Shown here: one piece after another, positions 25,987 through 35,753 of the stretch
Position numbering within the stretch: the first letter of the stretch is position 1
How the letters are laid out: every line of letters starts with the position of its first letter
Assembly (NCBI RefSeq): GCF_900091445.1
Contig: NZ_LT607733.1
Span: 4,243,001 to 4,307,000, forward strand
Length of the DNA stretch: 64,000 nucleotides
Direction: 5' to 3'
Source of the DNA: Micromonospora echinofusca
Lineage (GTDB): Bacteria; Actinomycetota; Actinomycetes; Mycobacteriales; Micromonosporaceae
Notes under the pieces: generated by a model
The model's database searches: none
Told to the model about the DNA's origin: nothing
The model's input: the letters and a program-made list of their open reading frames with translations, nothing else
Program-made: the position numbers and the translations under genes

Positions 25987-27078
25987 TCACGAGGACCGCC
26001 GCCGGCCGCGCAGCAGCAGGAAGATCAGGTACGGGCCGCCGATGGCGGCGGTCAGCACGCCGGCGGGCAGCTGGGTGGGGGCGAACAGCCGCCGGCCGCC
26101 CAGGTCCGCCAGCACCAGCAGCAGCGCCCCGAGCAACGCGGCGCCGACCAGCGGCGGGCGCTCGGCGCGGACCAGCCGGCGGGCCAGCTGCGGGGCGACC
26201 AGGGCGACGAAGTCCACCGCGCCCACCTGGGCGGTGACCATCGCGGCGGCCAGCACCCCGGTCCCGGCGAGGCCGACCCGGCGGGCCGTCGGACGCAGGC
26301 CGATCCCCCGGGCGGTGTCGTCGTCCAGGGCGGTGCTGTTCAGCGCCCAGCCGGCCCAGGCCAGCACCGGCAGGAGCGCGGCCAGGGTGAGGGCGATCCA
26401 CAGGCTCTCGGTCCAGCCCTTGCCGGCGAGCGTGCCGATCAGCCAGATCTGCGCGCGCAGCCCGTCGATCGGGTCGGCGGTGAGCATGACCACCTCGGTC
26501 AGGGCCCGCAGCGCGAAGGCGACCGCCACGCCGGCGAGCACGAACCGCTGGGCGGCCAGGCCGTGCCGGGCGCCGAGGGCGAACAGCAGCGCGGCGGCGA
26601 CCAGCCCGCCGACCAGCGCGGCCGGCGCCACGAGCACGGCGGCGACGCCGCCGGTCAGGGCCACCGTCGCGGCGAGGCCGGCGCCCTGGGTGATGCCGAC
26701 GACGTCGGGGCTGGCGAGCGGGTTGCGCGCCACGCTCTGGATCAGCGTGCCCGCCACCCCGAAGGCCGCGCCGGCCACCGCCGCCAGCACCAGCCGGGGC
26801 AGCCGCAGGTCCAGGACCACCAGGTCGTACGGGGTGCCGGCACCGGAGAGGGCGCGCAGCACGTCGACCGGGGCGACGTACGGGGTGCCCAGCGAGAGGC
26901 TGAGCAGCCCCGCGGCGAGCAGCAGCACGACCAGCACGGCGGCGACCAGCACCGAGCGGCGGCGGACCTGCACGGCGACCGGACCGATCCGCACCAGCGA
27001 ACGCCCGGGCAGCGCGGTGACGCCGACGCGGGGTCGCCGCGCCGGCCGTCCGACGGCCGGGGCGGTGGGGGCGGTCAC
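25987..27078 (-). CDS. FecCD family siderophore permease (second subunit)
   Basis: The 363-residue inner-membrane permease has about nine to ten helices after a 40-residue basic cytoplasmic start. Family blocks are LRLPRLVLAAVAGAAFGVAG, ARNPLASPDVVGITQGAGLA and QVGAVDFVALVAPQLARRLV. It pairs with the next FecCD protein to form the channel. The start is GTG at 27078 and overlaps the preceding stop by four bases (GTGA), so the two permeases are translationally coupled. Confidence 0.92.
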   Translation of the reverse strand: MTAPTAPAVGRPARRPRVGVTALPGRSLVRIGPVAVQVRRRSVLVAAVLVVLLLAAGLLSLSLGTPYVAPVDVLRALSGAGTPYDLVVLDLRLPRLVLAAVAGAAFGVAGTLIQSVARNPLASPDVVGITQGAGLAATVALTGGVAAVLVAPAALVGGLVAAALLFALGARHGLAAQRFVLAGVAVAFALRALTEVVMLTADPIDGLRAQIWLIGTLAGKGWTESLWIALTLAALLPVLAWAGWALNSTALDDDTARGIGLRPTARRVGLAGTGVLAAAMVTAQVGAVDFVALVAPQLARRLVRAERPPLVGAALLGALLLVLADLGGRRLFAPTQLPAGVLTAAIGGPYLIFLLLRGRRRSS

Positions 27079-28121
27079 GCCGTCACGACCTTCGCGCGGC
27101 GCACCAGGAAGGCCAGCAGCGGGGCGCCGACCAGGGCGGTGACGATGCCCGCGGGCACCTCACCGGGCGGCGCGACGAGCCGGCCGACGACGTCGGCGCC
27201 CAGCAGCAGCCCGGGCCCGAGCAGCGCGGAGACCGCGAGGGTCCACCGGTGGTCGGCGCCGACCAGGGCGCGGGCCAGGTGCGGCACCGCGAGCCCGACG
27301 AACGCGATGGGGCCAGCGGCGGCGACGGCCGCCCCGGTGAGCAGGACCGCGGCGAGACCGCCGCCGAGGCGGACCAGCCCGATCCGGTGCCCGAGGCCCC
27401 GGGCCACGTCGTCGCCGAGGGCCAGCGCGTCCAGGCCCCGGGCGACCAGCGCGGCCAGGAACAGCCCGGCCAGCACGAACGGCACCACCTGGACGGCCAC
27501 CGTGAGGTCCCGGCCGGTCAGCCCGCCGACCACCCAGAAGCGGTACTCCTCGAAGGTGCGGGCGTCCATGCTGAGCAGCGCGTACACCATGGAGGCGAGA
27601 CTGGCGTCGAGGGCCGCGCCGACCAGCGCGAGGGTGACCGGGCTGGCGCCCTCGCGGGCCTTGGCGGCGACGGCGAAGACCAGCACGCCGGCGCCGAGCG
27701 CGCCGCCGATGCCGAACCAGACGTAACCGGCCAGGGTGCTCACGCCGAAGACGGAGATGGCCAGCACCACGCCGAACGAAGCGCCGGCGCTGATGCCGAG
27801 GATCCGCGGCTCGGCCAGCGGGTTGCGGGTGAGGGCCTGGAAGAGGACCCCGGCGACGGCGAGGGCGAGCCCGACGGCGAGGCCCAGCGCGGTACGCGGC
27901 ATCCGCAGTTCCCGCACGATGGTGGCGGCCTCGCCGCCGTCGGGGGCGACCAGCGCGCGCCACACCTCGTCGGCGGCCAGCGCCCGGCTGCCGAGCGCGA
28001 AGCTCGCCAGTACGGCCAGCCCCAGCACCACGGCGGCGGCCACGGTGACCGCGAGCCGACGACCGCCACGTGCCCGGGGCCGGGTGCCGGCAGGCGCCGG
28101 TCGGGTGGCGAGGCTGGTCAC
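27075..28121 (-). CDS. FecCD family siderophore permease (first subunit)
   Basis: The 348-residue permease is the first gene of the uptake operon. Blocks LRMPRTALGLAVGLALAVAG, TRNPLAEPRILGISAGASFG and AGPIAFVGLAVPHLARALVG define the family. The start is GTG at 28121 with CAGGAG upstream in the mRNA. An iron-box-like site lies 22 bases before the start, so the operon should be repressed by an IdeR/DmdR1-type regulator when iron is ample. Confidence 0.92.
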   Translation of the reverse strand: MTSLATRPAPAGTRPRARGGRRLAVTVAAAVVLGLAVLASFALGSRALAADEVWRALVAPDGGEAATIVRELRMPRTALGLAVGLALAVAGVLFQALTRNPLAEPRILGISAGASFGVVLAISVFGVSTLAGYVWFGIGGALGAGVLVFAVAAKAREGASPVTLALVGAALDASLASMVYALLSMDARTFEEYRFWVVGGLTGRDLTVAVQVVPFVLAGLFLAALVARGLDALALGDDVARGLGHRIGLVRLGGGLAAVLLTGAAVAAAGPIAFVGLAVPHLARALVGADHRWTLAVSALLGPGLLLGADVVGRLVAPPGEVPAGIVTALVGAPLLAFLVRRAKVVTA

Positions 28122-28142
28122 GAGGCTCCTGCACGTTCGGGC

Positions 28143-28161
28143 TTAGGGTCGCCTTACCTTA
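28143..28161 (-). promoter_or_regulatory. Iron box (IdeR/DmdR1 type) of the siderophore uptake operon
   Basis: On the operon strand the 19 bases read TAAGGTAAGGCGACCCTAA. They match the actinobacterial iron box TTAGGTTAGGCTAACCTAA at 15 of 19 positions by my count. The site lies 22 bp before the first permease start and overlaps a possible TAAGGT -10 element. Confidence 0.8.
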
Positions 28162-28273
28162 GCGGAACGCACTGGCCGGGCCTAACTCGCCGTCGTCGAT
28201 CCGAGCGGCGCTGAGCAGGGCGGACGGCGCGGATCCGGGCGGACGGCGGCCCCGGCCGCCCTAGTGTGTGGGC

Positions 28274-28633
28274 ATGCGATCCGACCAGCACACCGTGGTG
28301 CTCCTGCTCCGGCCGGCGGACGCGCCGGACCTGCCGCTGGACGCGGCCGACCGGTTGCAGGACGCCCACCTGGCGCACCAGGCGGGGCTGGTGGAGCAGG
28401 GGCTCGTCCTGGCCGCGGGGCCGTTCGTCGACGCCGACGACGAGCGGCTGCGCGGGTTCGTCGTGCTCTCCGTCTCGCCGCAGGAGGCCCGCGAGCTCTA
28501 CCACAACGACCCGGCCGTGCGGGCCGGACGGCTCGGCGTGCAGGTGATGAGCTGGATGGTGCCGGAGGGCATCGTGCGCTTCGAGAGCGTGCCGCTGCCC
28601 CGGTCGGTCCTGGAAGCCGCCGCCGGCGACTGA
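28274..28633 (+). CDS. YciI family protein
   Basis: The 119-residue protein belongs to the YCII-related dimeric alpha-beta barrel family. Visible are VVLLLRPADAPDL at the start, the central LAAGPFVDADDERLRGFVVLSV and the DPAVRAGRLGV motif where family members carry active-site His/Asp. The reaction is unknown. The ATG at 28274 is used; GTGs at 28264-28268 lie just upstream. It is convergent with cytidine deaminase. Confidence 0.8.
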   Translation: MRSDQHTVVLLLRPADAPDLPLDAADRLQDAHLAHQAGLVEQGLVLAAGPFVDADDERLRGFVVLSVSPQEARELYHNDPAVRAGRLGVQVMSWMVPEGIVRFESVPLPRSVLEAAAGD

Positions 28634-28637
28634 CGGC

Positions 28638-28674
28638 CGGCGGCCGGCGTCAGCGGGCGCCGGGCCGGCCGCCG
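28638..28674. terminator. 11-bp hairpin between convergent genes
   Basis: CGGCGGCCGGC at 28638-28648 pairs with GCCGGCCGCCG at 28664-28674 across a 15-base loop, in the gap between the YciI and deaminase stops. Confidence 0.6.
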
Positions 28675-28689
28675 TCGGCGGGCCGGGCG

Positions 28690-29130
28690 TCAGTCGGCCG
28701 GTCGCGGCGCGGGGACCGGGCCGGTCGGCCCGTCGAGCTGCTGGTCGGCCCAGACGTACGTCTCCGGCAGCAGCTCGGCGACGTGCACCACGCGCAGCGC
28801 GTCCATCGGCCCGACGATGACCCGGACCGTGGGGAAGTAGTCGCGCAGCACCTGCCGGCAGCGCCCGCAGGGCGGGATCACCCCGCGCCCCCGGTCGCCC
28901 ACCGCGACGATCGTCTCCAGCTCGGTGACGCCCTGCGTGGCGGCGGCGCCGACCGCGACCACCTCGGCGCAGGGGCCGCCGGTGAAGTGGTAGACGTTGA
29001 CCCCGGTGAAGACCCGGCCGTCGGTGGTCCGCGCGGCGGCGGCGACCGTGTGGTTCTCGCTGCGGCAGCGCAGCTTGGCGACCGCCGTGGCGGCCTGCAC
29101 CAGGGCCCGGTCGGTGTCGCGCATCGTCAT
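28690..29130 (-). CDS. cdd: Cytidine deaminase
   Basis: The 146-residue zinc enzyme converts cytidine or deoxycytidine to uridine forms in pyrimidine salvage. The zinc ligand Cys54 and proton-shuttle Glu56 are in GGPCAEVVA, and Cys88/Cys91 in PPCGRCRQ, the CAE...PCxxC pattern of the homotetrameric class. The ATG at 29130 has GGGGGA four bases upstream; a second ATG lies at 29124. It is divergent from hrpA with about 190 bp between. Confidence 0.9.
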   Translation of the reverse strand: MTMRDTDRALVQAATAVAKLRCRSENHTVAAAARTTDGRVFTGVNVYHFTGGPCAEVVAVGAAATQGVTELETIVAVGDRGRGVIPPCGRCRQVLRDYFPTVRVIVGPMDALRVVHVAELLPETYVWADQQLDGPTGPVPAPRPAD

Positions 29131-29319
29131 CCAGTCCCCCGTGGCCAAGGTCGGTCGACGCCCCACTCTAGTCCGAGGCGACGCCGCCGCGCGCCCCGGC
29201 GGCCGGTCCGAGGCGACGCCGCCGCGCGCCCCCGACGGGCGTGGGCGCGGGCGGGCCGGGGCGGTGCGGCGGTAACCCGGGGGCGGTCCGGCCGGCGGCT
29301 GCCTATCCTTGGCGACGAC

Positions 29320-32300
29320 ATGCAGAATCCAGCCGCACCCGCCGCGACCGACCCCGTCCGCGAGCTGCACCGCCGCCTCCGTCCCCTGATGTTCCGCGAC
29401 CAGCGCCGCCTGCAACGGCGCCTGGACGGGGTACGCCGGCTGCGCGACCCGCAGCGCCGGGAGTCGGCGCTCGACGAGATCGCCGCCGACGTGGCGCGGG
29501 CCGAGGCGGTGCTCGAGAACCGGCGCGCCGCCGTACCGGTGATCACGTACCCGGCCCAGCTGCCGGTGAGCGAGCGCAAGGACGACATCGCCGCCGCGAT
29601 CCGCGACCACCAGGTGGTGATCGTGGCCGGCGAGACGGGCTCCGGCAAGACCACCCAGCTGCCGAAGATCTGCCTGGAGCTGGGGCGCGGGATCACCGGC
29701 CTGATCGGGCACACCCAGCCGCGCCGGCTGGCCGCGCGTACGGTGGCGGACCGCATCGCCGAGGAGCTCGGCACCGAGCTGGGCGACGTGGTCGGCTACA
29801 AGGTGCGCTTCGCCGACCAGGTCAGCGACCGCAGCCTGGTCAAGCTGATGACCGACGGCATCCTGCTCGCCGAGTTGCAGACCGACCGGATGCTGCGCCA
29901 GTACGACACGCTGATCATCGACGAGGCGCACGAGCGCAGCCTCAACATCGACTTCATCCTCGGCTACCTGCGCCAGCTCCTCCCCCGCCGGCCCGACCTC
30001 AAGGTCGTCATCACCTCGGCGACCATCGAGACCGAGCGCTTCGCCCGGCACTTCGCGGGGCCGCCCACCGCCGACGAGCCCGACGGCGTACCGGCGCCCG
30101 TGGTCGAGGTCTCCGGGCGCACGTACCCGGTCGAGGTGCGCTACCGGCCGCTGGTCGAGGTGGCCGAGGGCGACGACGACGGCGAGGACGAGGAGAACGT
30201 CCGCGACCAGGTGCAGGCCATCGGCGACGCCGTCGAGGAACTGGCCGCCGAGGGCCCCGGCGACGTCCTGGTGTTCCTCAGCGGCGAGCGGGAGATCCGC
30301 GACACCGCCGACGCGCTGGGCAAGCTGGTGGAGAAGAGACCGGCGCTGCGCGGCACCGAGATCCTGCCGCTGTACGCCCGGCTCTCCACCGCCGAGCAGC
30401 ACCGGGTCTTCGCCCCGCACGCCGGACGCCGGGTGGTGCTGGCGACCAACGTGGCGGAGACCTCGCTCACCGTGCCCGGCATCAAGTACGTGGTGGACCC
30501 GGGCACGGCCCGCATCTCCCGCTACAGCAGCCGGCTCAAGGTGCAGCGGTTGCCGATCGAGCCGGTGTCGCAGGCGTCGGCCAACCAGCGCAAGGGGCGC
30601 TGCGGGCGCACCTCGGACGGCATCTGCATCCGCCTCTACGACGAGCAGGACTTCCTGTCCCGCCCGGAGTTCACCGACCCGGAGATCCTGCGCACCAACC
30701 TCGCCTCGGTCATCCTCCAGATGACCTCCATCGGGCTGGGCGACATCGCCGCGTTCCCGTTCATCGACCCGCCGGACCGGCGCAACGTCGCCGACGGCGT
30801 GAACCTGCTGCACGAGCTCGGGGCGCTCGACCCGGCCGAGGCCGACCCGGCGAAGCGGCTCACCCCGCTGGGCCGGCGGCTGGCGCAGCTCCCCGTCGAC
30901 CCGCGGCTGGCCCGGATGGTCGTCGAGGGCGAGCGCAACGGCTGCGCCACCGAGGTGATGGTGATCGCCGCCGCGCTGTCGATCCAGGACCCGCGCGAGC
31001 GGCCCGCCGAGAAGCAGGCCCAGGCCGACCAGGCGCACGCCCGGTTCACCGACCGCGAGTCGGACTTCGTGACACTGCTCAACCTGTGGCGGCACCTGCG
31101 CGAGCAGCAGCGCGAGCTGTCGTCCAGCGCGTTCCGGCGGATGTGCAAGGCCGAATACCTCAACTACCTGCGGGTACGCGAGTGGCAGGACATCGTCAGC
31201 CAGTTGCGTCAGGTGCTGCGTACCCCCGAAGAAGGGCGACCGGCGCGCGACGCTGGCGGCGGGCGCCGGGGCGGCGCGGACCTGCCGGAGGAGATCGACA
31301 CCCCGAAGGTGCACCAGTCGCTGCTGGCCGGCCTGCTGTCGCACGTCGGGCTCAAGGACGCGCAGAAGCACGAGTATCTCGGCGCCCGGGGCGCGAAGTT
31401 CGCGCTCTTCCCCGGCTCGGCGCTGTTCAGGAAGCCGCCGCGCTGGGTGATGGCCGCCGAGCTGGTGGAGACCTCCCGGCTCTGGGGCCGGGTGGCCGGC
31501 CGGGTCGAGCCCGAATGGGTCGAGCCCCTGGCGACGCACCTGGTCAAGCGCAGCTACAGCGAGCCGCACTGGGAGAAGAAGCAGGCGGCCGTGATGGCCT
31601 ACGAGAAGGTGACCCTCTACGGCGTCCCGCTGGTCACCTCGCGGAAGGTCAACTTCGGCCGGATCGACCCGGCGATGTCGCGGGAGCTGTTCATCCGGCA
31701 CGCCCTCGTCGAGGGCGACTGGCAGACCCATCACCACTTCTGGCGGGACAACCAGCGGCTGCTGACGGAGATCGAGGAGCTGGAGCACCGGGCCCGGCGC
31801 CGCGACATCCTCGTCGACGACCAGACCGTCTTCGACTTCTACGACGCCCGCATCCCGGCCGACGTGGTCTCCGGACGGCACTTCGACGCCTGGTGGAAGA
31901 AGACCCGACGGGAGCAGCCCGACCTGCTCACCTTCACCCGGGAGCTGCTGGTCAACGCCGGCCGCACCGGCGTGGACGAGGCCGACTACCCCGACGAGTG
32001 GTCCGCCGACGGGGTGACCCTGCCGCTGACCTACCGCTTCGAGCCGGGCACCCCCACCGACGGCGTGACCGTCGACATCCCGCTGCCCCTGCTCAACCAG
32101 GTGCCGGCGGAGAGCTTCGACTGGCAGGTGCCCGGGCTGCGCGAGGAACTGGTGATCGCGCTGATCCGCTCGCTGCCCAAGGCGGTACGCCGCAACTTCG
32201 TACCGGTGCCGGACTTCGCGCGCGCGGCGCTGGCCGCGATGCCGGCCGGCGAGGAGCCACTGCTGGACGCGCTGACCCGGCAGCTGCGCCGGATGACCGG

Positions 32301-33348
32301 CGTCACCGTGCCCCGCGACGCGTGGGACACCGAGCGGCTCCCCGCGCACCTGCGGGTCAGCTTCCGGGTGCTCGACGAGGAGAACAAGCCGGTCGCCGAG
32401 GGCAAGGACCTACCGGCCCTGCAACGCCGGCTCAAGGCGGAGGTACGCCAGGTCGTGGCCGCCGCCGCGCCGGACGTCGCCCGGACGGGCCTCCGCACGT
32501 GGAGCATCGACGATCTTCCTCGCACCATCGAGCAGGTGCGCGCCGGGTACGCCGTGACCGCGTACCCGGCCCTGGTCGACGAGGGCGACACCGTCGGGGT
32601 GAAGGTCTTCGACTCGCCCGCCGAGCAGGAGGCGGCGCACTGGGCGGGTACGCGGCGGCTGCTGCGGCTCACCGTGCCGTCGCCGGCGAAGTTCCTCCAG
32701 GGGCGGCTGAGCAACGAGGCGAAGCTGGCGCTGAGCCGCAACCCGCACGGCGGCGTACAGGAGCTGATCTCGGACGCGGCGGGGGCGGCGATCGACAAGC
32801 TGATCGGTGACGCCGGCGGCCCGGCCTGGGACGCCGAGGGCTTCGCCGCCCTGCGGGAGAAGGTCCGGGCCGACCTGGTGGACACCGTGGTCGAGATCAT
32901 GGACCGGGTCCGCCGGGTGCTCGCCGCCGCGCACGCGGTGGAGCAGCGCCTCGGCGCCACGCGGAACCTGGCGGTGGTGGCCGCGCTGGCCGACATCCGG
33001 GCCCAGCTGAGCGGCCTGGTGCACAAGGGGTTCGTCACCGAGACCGGGTACGCGCGCCTGCCCGACCTGCTGCGCTACCTCACCGCGATCGAGCGGCGGC
33101 TGGACCGGCTGCCGGGCAACCCGCAGCGCGACAAGCAGCAGCAGGACCGGGTCGCGGTGGTGCAGAAGGAGTACCAGGAGATGCTGGCCGCGCTGCCGCC
33201 GAGCCGTCGGCAGTCGACGGCGGTCCGGCAGATCCGCTGGATGATCGAGGAGCTGCGGGTGAACGTGTTCGCCCAGGCGTTGGGCACCCCGTACCCGGTG
33301 TCGGAGCAGCGGATCTACCGCGCGATGGACGAGGCGGAGGGCAGGTAG
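29320..33348 (+). CDS. hrpA: ATP-dependent RNA helicase HrpA
   Basis: The 1342-residue DEAH-box helicase acts on RNA; in other bacteria HrpA rescues stalled ribosomes and processes mRNA. Walker A is GETGSGKT (104-111), the DEAH box is at 201-204, motif III is TSAT, and motif VI includes QRKGRCGRTSDG. The HA2/ratchet and OB-like domains follow, then a long C-terminal DUF3418-type region (about 700-1300) typical of full HrpA. Length is normal for the family. The ATG at 29320 is preferred, since upstream sequence in the same frame looks non-coding. It is convergent with the FAD monooxygenase gene. Confidence 0.93.
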   Translation: MQNPAAPAATDPVRELHRRLRPLMFRDQRRLQRRLDGVRRLRDPQRRESALDEIAADVARAEAVLENRRAAVPVITYPAQLPVSERKDDIAAAIRDHQVVIVAGETGSGKTTQLPKICLELGRGITGLIGHTQPRRLAARTVADRIAEELGTELGDVVGYKVRFADQVSDRSLVKLMTDGILLAELQTDRMLRQYDTLIIDEAHERSLNIDFILGYLRQLLPRRPDLKVVITSATIETERFARHFAGPPTADEPDGVPAPVVEVSGRTYPVEVRYRPLVEVAEGDDDGEDEENVRDQVQAIGDAVEELAAEGPGDVLVFLSGEREIRDTADALGKLVEKRPALRGTEILPLYARLSTAEQHRVFAPHAGRRVVLATNVAETSLTVPGIKYVVDPGTARISRYSSRLKVQRLPIEPVSQASANQRKGRCGRTSDGICIRLYDEQDFLSRPEFTDPEILRTNLASVILQMTSIGLGDIAAFPFIDPPDRRNVADGVNLLHELGALDPAEADPAKRLTPLGRRLAQLPVDPRLARMVVEGERNGCATEVMVIAAALSIQDPRERPAEKQAQADQAHARFTDRESDFVTLLNLWRHLREQQRELSSSAFRRMCKAEYLNYLRVREWQDIVSQLRQVLRTPEEGRPARDAGGGRRGGADLPEEIDTPKVHQSLLAGLLSHVGLKDAQKHEYLGARGAKFALFPGSALFRKPPRWVMAAELVETSRLWGRVAGRVEPEWVEPLATHLVKRSYSEPHWEKKQAAVMAYEKVTLYGVPLVTSRKVNFGRIDPAMSRELFIRHALVEGDWQTHHHFWRDNQRLLTEIEELEHRARRRDILVDDQTVFDFYDARIPADVVSGRHFDAWWKKTRREQPDLLTFTRELLVNAGRTGVDEADYPDEWSADGVTLPLTYRFEPGTPTDGVTVDIPLPLLNQVPAESFDWQVPGLREELVIALIRSLPKAVRRNFVPVPDFARAALAAMPAGEEPLLDALTRQLRRMTGVTVPRDAWDTERLPAHLRVSFRVLDEENKPVAEGKDLPALQRRLKAEVRQVVAAAAPDVARTGLRTWSIDDLPRTIEQVRAGYAVTAYPALVDEGDTVGVKVFDSPAEQEAAHWAGTRRLLRLTVPSPAKFLQGRLSNEAKLALSRNPHGGVQELISDAAGAAIDKLIGDAGGPAWDAEGFAALREKVRADLVDTVVEIMDRVRRVLAAAHAVEQRLGATRNLAVVAALADIRAQLSGLVHKGFVTETGYARLPDLLRYLTAIERRLDRLPGNPQRDKQQQDRVAVVQKEYQEMLAALPPSRRQSTAVRQIRWMIEELRVNVFAQALGTPYPVSEQRIYRAMDEAEGR

Positions 33349-33370
33349 GGCGGCGCGCACGCCGGGACGG

Positions 33371-34693
33371 TCATCGCGCCGACGCCGGGGCGCCGCGCAG
33401 CACCCGCAGCAGCACCGGCGGGGAGAGCAGCCGCGTCGGCGGGTCGACGAGGTTCACCACCCGCAGGAACGCCGCGCCCAGCGCCGGGTCCCGGGTCGCC
33501 GCCGCGTGCAGCCGGCCCACGTACGCGTTGACCAGGCGTACCCGCGGCGAGCGGCGGCCGGGCACCTCGGGGAAGCGCAGGTCGGTGCCGACCGCGATGG
33601 ACCACGGGCCGTCGATCAGCCGGGCGGCGCCCCGGAAGAACCGCCGGGCGAGCCGGTCGGGCGAGCGCCGCAGCAGCCGGCGCAGCAGCAGGGCCTCCAG
33701 CGCGGCCACCGTCATGCCCTGCCCGTACACCGGGTTGAAGCTGCACACGGCGTCGGCCACCACCAGGTAGCCGGCCGGGAAGCGACGCAGCCGCTCGTAG
33801 CGTCGCCGCACGCTGGCCGGGAACTTCATCGTCGCCGGCGGGCCCTCCGGCTGCGCCGTACGCAGAAGTTCGGCGATCTGCGGGGCGGCGAGGGTCTCGG
33901 CGAAGGCGGTCATGCCCTCGTCGTCGGCCGGCGGCTCCTCGCCGAGCATGCCGCTGAGCGCCACCGCGAACCGGCCCTGTTCCTGCACGGCGACGATGCC
34001 GCCCCGGGGCCGGCCGGGCACGGCGTTGGTGAGCGCGCCGAGCAACCCCTCCAGGTGGTGCGGCTCCCGGCGGTAGGTGCGGGTGAGGTAGGTGACGCCG
34101 ACCTTGACCCGTTCCTCCGGCGCGGGCCGGTAGCCCAGCTCGGCCAGCCACACCGGGCTGCGGGTGCCCCGCCCACCGGCGTCGACGACGAGGTCGGCGG
34201 CGACGGTCGTGGGCTCTCCGTCGCGGGGGTGCAGCCGCACCCCGGTGACCCGCCGCCGGTCGACGGTGGTGGTCAGGCCCGCCACCTCGCAGTCCGAGAC
34301 GATCCGCACCCCGGGCAGGGCGGCCACCCGCTCCCGGACGACCTGTTCCAGCAGCGGTCGGCTGACCCCGAGGGCGAACAGCGGCGACGGGGCGCGGCGC
34401 ATCCGGTGGCCGTTGTTGTACCAGTGGACCTGCTCGTGCAGGTCGACCGTGGGCACGCCGCGCGCGGCCAGCTCCGCCGAGATGCCCGGCAGCAGCTCCT
34501 CGAACGCCTGCCGGCCCCGGGTCAGCAGGACGTGCAGCTGCCGCCCCTGGGGTACGCCCCGGCGGCTGTCCGCCCGCTCGGGCAGCAGGTCGCGGTCCAC
34601 GAGGGTGACCCGCTCGTACGCCTCGGTGAGAGCGCGCGCCGTCAGCAGGCCGCCCATGCTGGCGCCGATCACCACGGCGCTGCCCGTTGCCAT
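33371..34693 (-). CDS. FAD-dependent monooxygenase/halogenase-like protein
   Basis: The 440-residue flavoprotein has an N-terminal Rossmann FAD motif (VVIGASMGGLLTARAL, about 7-22), a middle region with VDAGGRGTRSPVWLAELGY and a C-terminal FAD-ribityl block (VVADAVCSFNPVYGQGMTVAA, about 320-340). It resembles the PHBH/squalene-epoxidase-like group. The Trp-x-Trp-x-x-Ile signature of flavin halogenases was not seen. Its substrate is unknown and no biosynthetic genes surround it. No good ribosome binding site precedes the ATG. Confidence 0.8.
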   Translation of the reverse strand: MATGSAVVIGASMGGLLTARALTEAYERVTLVDRDLLPERADSRRGVPQGRQLHVLLTRGRQAFEELLPGISAELAARGVPTVDLHEQVHWYNNGHRMRRAPSPLFALGVSRPLLEQVVRERVAALPGVRIVSDCEVAGLTTTVDRRRVTGVRLHPRDGEPTTVAADLVVDAGGRGTRSPVWLAELGYRPAPEERVKVGVTYLTRTYRREPHHLEGLLGALTNAVPGRPRGGIVAVQEQGRFAVALSGMLGEEPPADDEGMTAFAETLAAPQIAELLRTAQPEGPPATMKFPASVRRRYERLRRFPAGYLVVADAVCSFNPVYGQGMTVAALEALLLRRLLRRSPDRLARRFFRGAARLIDGPWSIAVGTDLRFPEVPGRRSPRVRLVNAYVGRLHAAATRDPALGAAFLRVVNLVDPPTRLLSPPVLLRVLRGAPASAR

Positions 34694-34819
34694 GCGGGCA
34701 GCGTAGGCACGCCGACGGGGGCCGGTCGTCTTCCGTCGTGCGCACCTGGCGGCGTGGGACCGGCGCGGCCGGTCGTGCGGCGGCCGGCCTCCGCGCGGCC
34801 CGACGGCCGGCGGCGGAGC

Positions 34820-35749
34820 TCAGAGCGGTTCGACGCCCGGCGGCAGGTCCCCGTCGGTGGTGGCGTCGCGGACGTAGTCCAGCAGTATCCTGCGCAGCTC
34901 CCGGCCGGCGTGGGTGGGCACCACGTCGCGGCGCCGGGCGACCGCGATGGTGCGCCGGACGCCGGGCGGGGCCAGCCGGGTGACGCGTACGCCCGGCCGG
35001 CGGGCCACCACGATGCCGGGGACCAGCGCGACGCCCAGCCCGGCCTCGACGAAGCTCAGCACCGCGTCCATCTCGCCGCCGTCGACGGCGATGGTCGGCT
35101 CGAAGCCGGCCTCCCGGCAGGCCTGGAGGGTGGCGTCGCGCAGGTCGTAGCCCTCCCGGAACATGACCATCGGCTGGTCGCGCAGGTCGGCCACGCGCAA
35201 CTGCCCGGTCTCCGGGACCACCGACAGCTCCTCGACGGAGGCGACCACCAGGCTCTCCCGCAGGATGGGGTCGGCGCGCAGCCCGGGGTCGGTGCCCTGG
35301 GCCGGCATGATGATCAGGGCCAGGTCGAGGTCGCCGCGGAGCAGGTCACGGACCAGGTCCTGCGAGCCGTTCTCCTCCACCCGCAGGTCGATGGTGGGGT
35401 GGGCGTCGCGGAAGCGGCGCAGCACGGGCGGGGCGAGCGAGGTGGCGAGGCTGGGGGTGGCGCCGAGCCGGACCCGGCCACGGCGCAGGCCGACCAGCTC
35501 CTGCACCTCGCGGGTCGCGGTGTCGACGTCGGCGAGGATCCGCTTGGCCAGCGGAAGCAGCACCTCACCGGCCGCGGTGAGGGTGATGTTGCCCCTTACC
35601 CGCTCGAACAGCGGGGCACCGAGGCCCTCCTCCAGGGCGTGAACTTGCTTACTCAACGACGGCTGGGTGATGCCCACGATGTCAGCGGCCTGGGTGAAAT
35701 GTCGTACTTCTGCCACCGCAACGAAGTACTTCAGCTGATGGAGCTGCAT
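34820..35749 (-). CDS. LysR family transcriptional regulator
   Basis: The 309-residue regulator has an N-terminal winged helix-turn-helix (about 1-60, FTQAADIVGITQPSLSKQV) and a C-terminal substrate-binding domain (about 92-295) that would sense a small molecule. It is divergent from sdhCAB with only 77 bp between, so it may control those genes, its own, or both. The effector is unknown. A short dyad lies just upstream of its start. Confidence 0.9.
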   Translation of the reverse strand: MQLHQLKYFVAVAEVRHFTQAADIVGITQPSLSKQVHALEEGLGAPLFERVRGNITLTAAGEVLLPLAKRILADVDTATREVQELVGLRRGRVRLGATPSLATSLAPPVLRRFRDAHPTIDLRVEENGSQDLVRDLLRGDLDLALIIMPAQGTDPGLRADPILRESLVVASVEELSVVPETGQLRVADLRDQPMVMFREGYDLRDATLQACREAGFEPTIAVDGGEMDAVLSFVEAGLGVALVPGIVVARRPGVRVTRLAPPGVRRTIAVARRRDVVPTHAGRELRRILLDYVRDATTDGDLPPGVEPL

Positions 35750-35753
35750 CTAC

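Noticed and set aside
28690..32349. Very long open frame on the minus strand opposite hrpA
   Set aside because: It runs through the frame of cytidine deaminase's neighbourhood and then antisense to hrpA; its translation is a repetitive mix of Gly, Arg, Val and His typical of antisense frames in GC-rich genes, whereas hrpA shows full helicase motifs.
33371..34693. Flavin-dependent halogenase
   Set aside because: The general FAD fold fits, but the WxWxIP motif and the conserved active-site Lys context were not seen, and no natural-product genes surround it.
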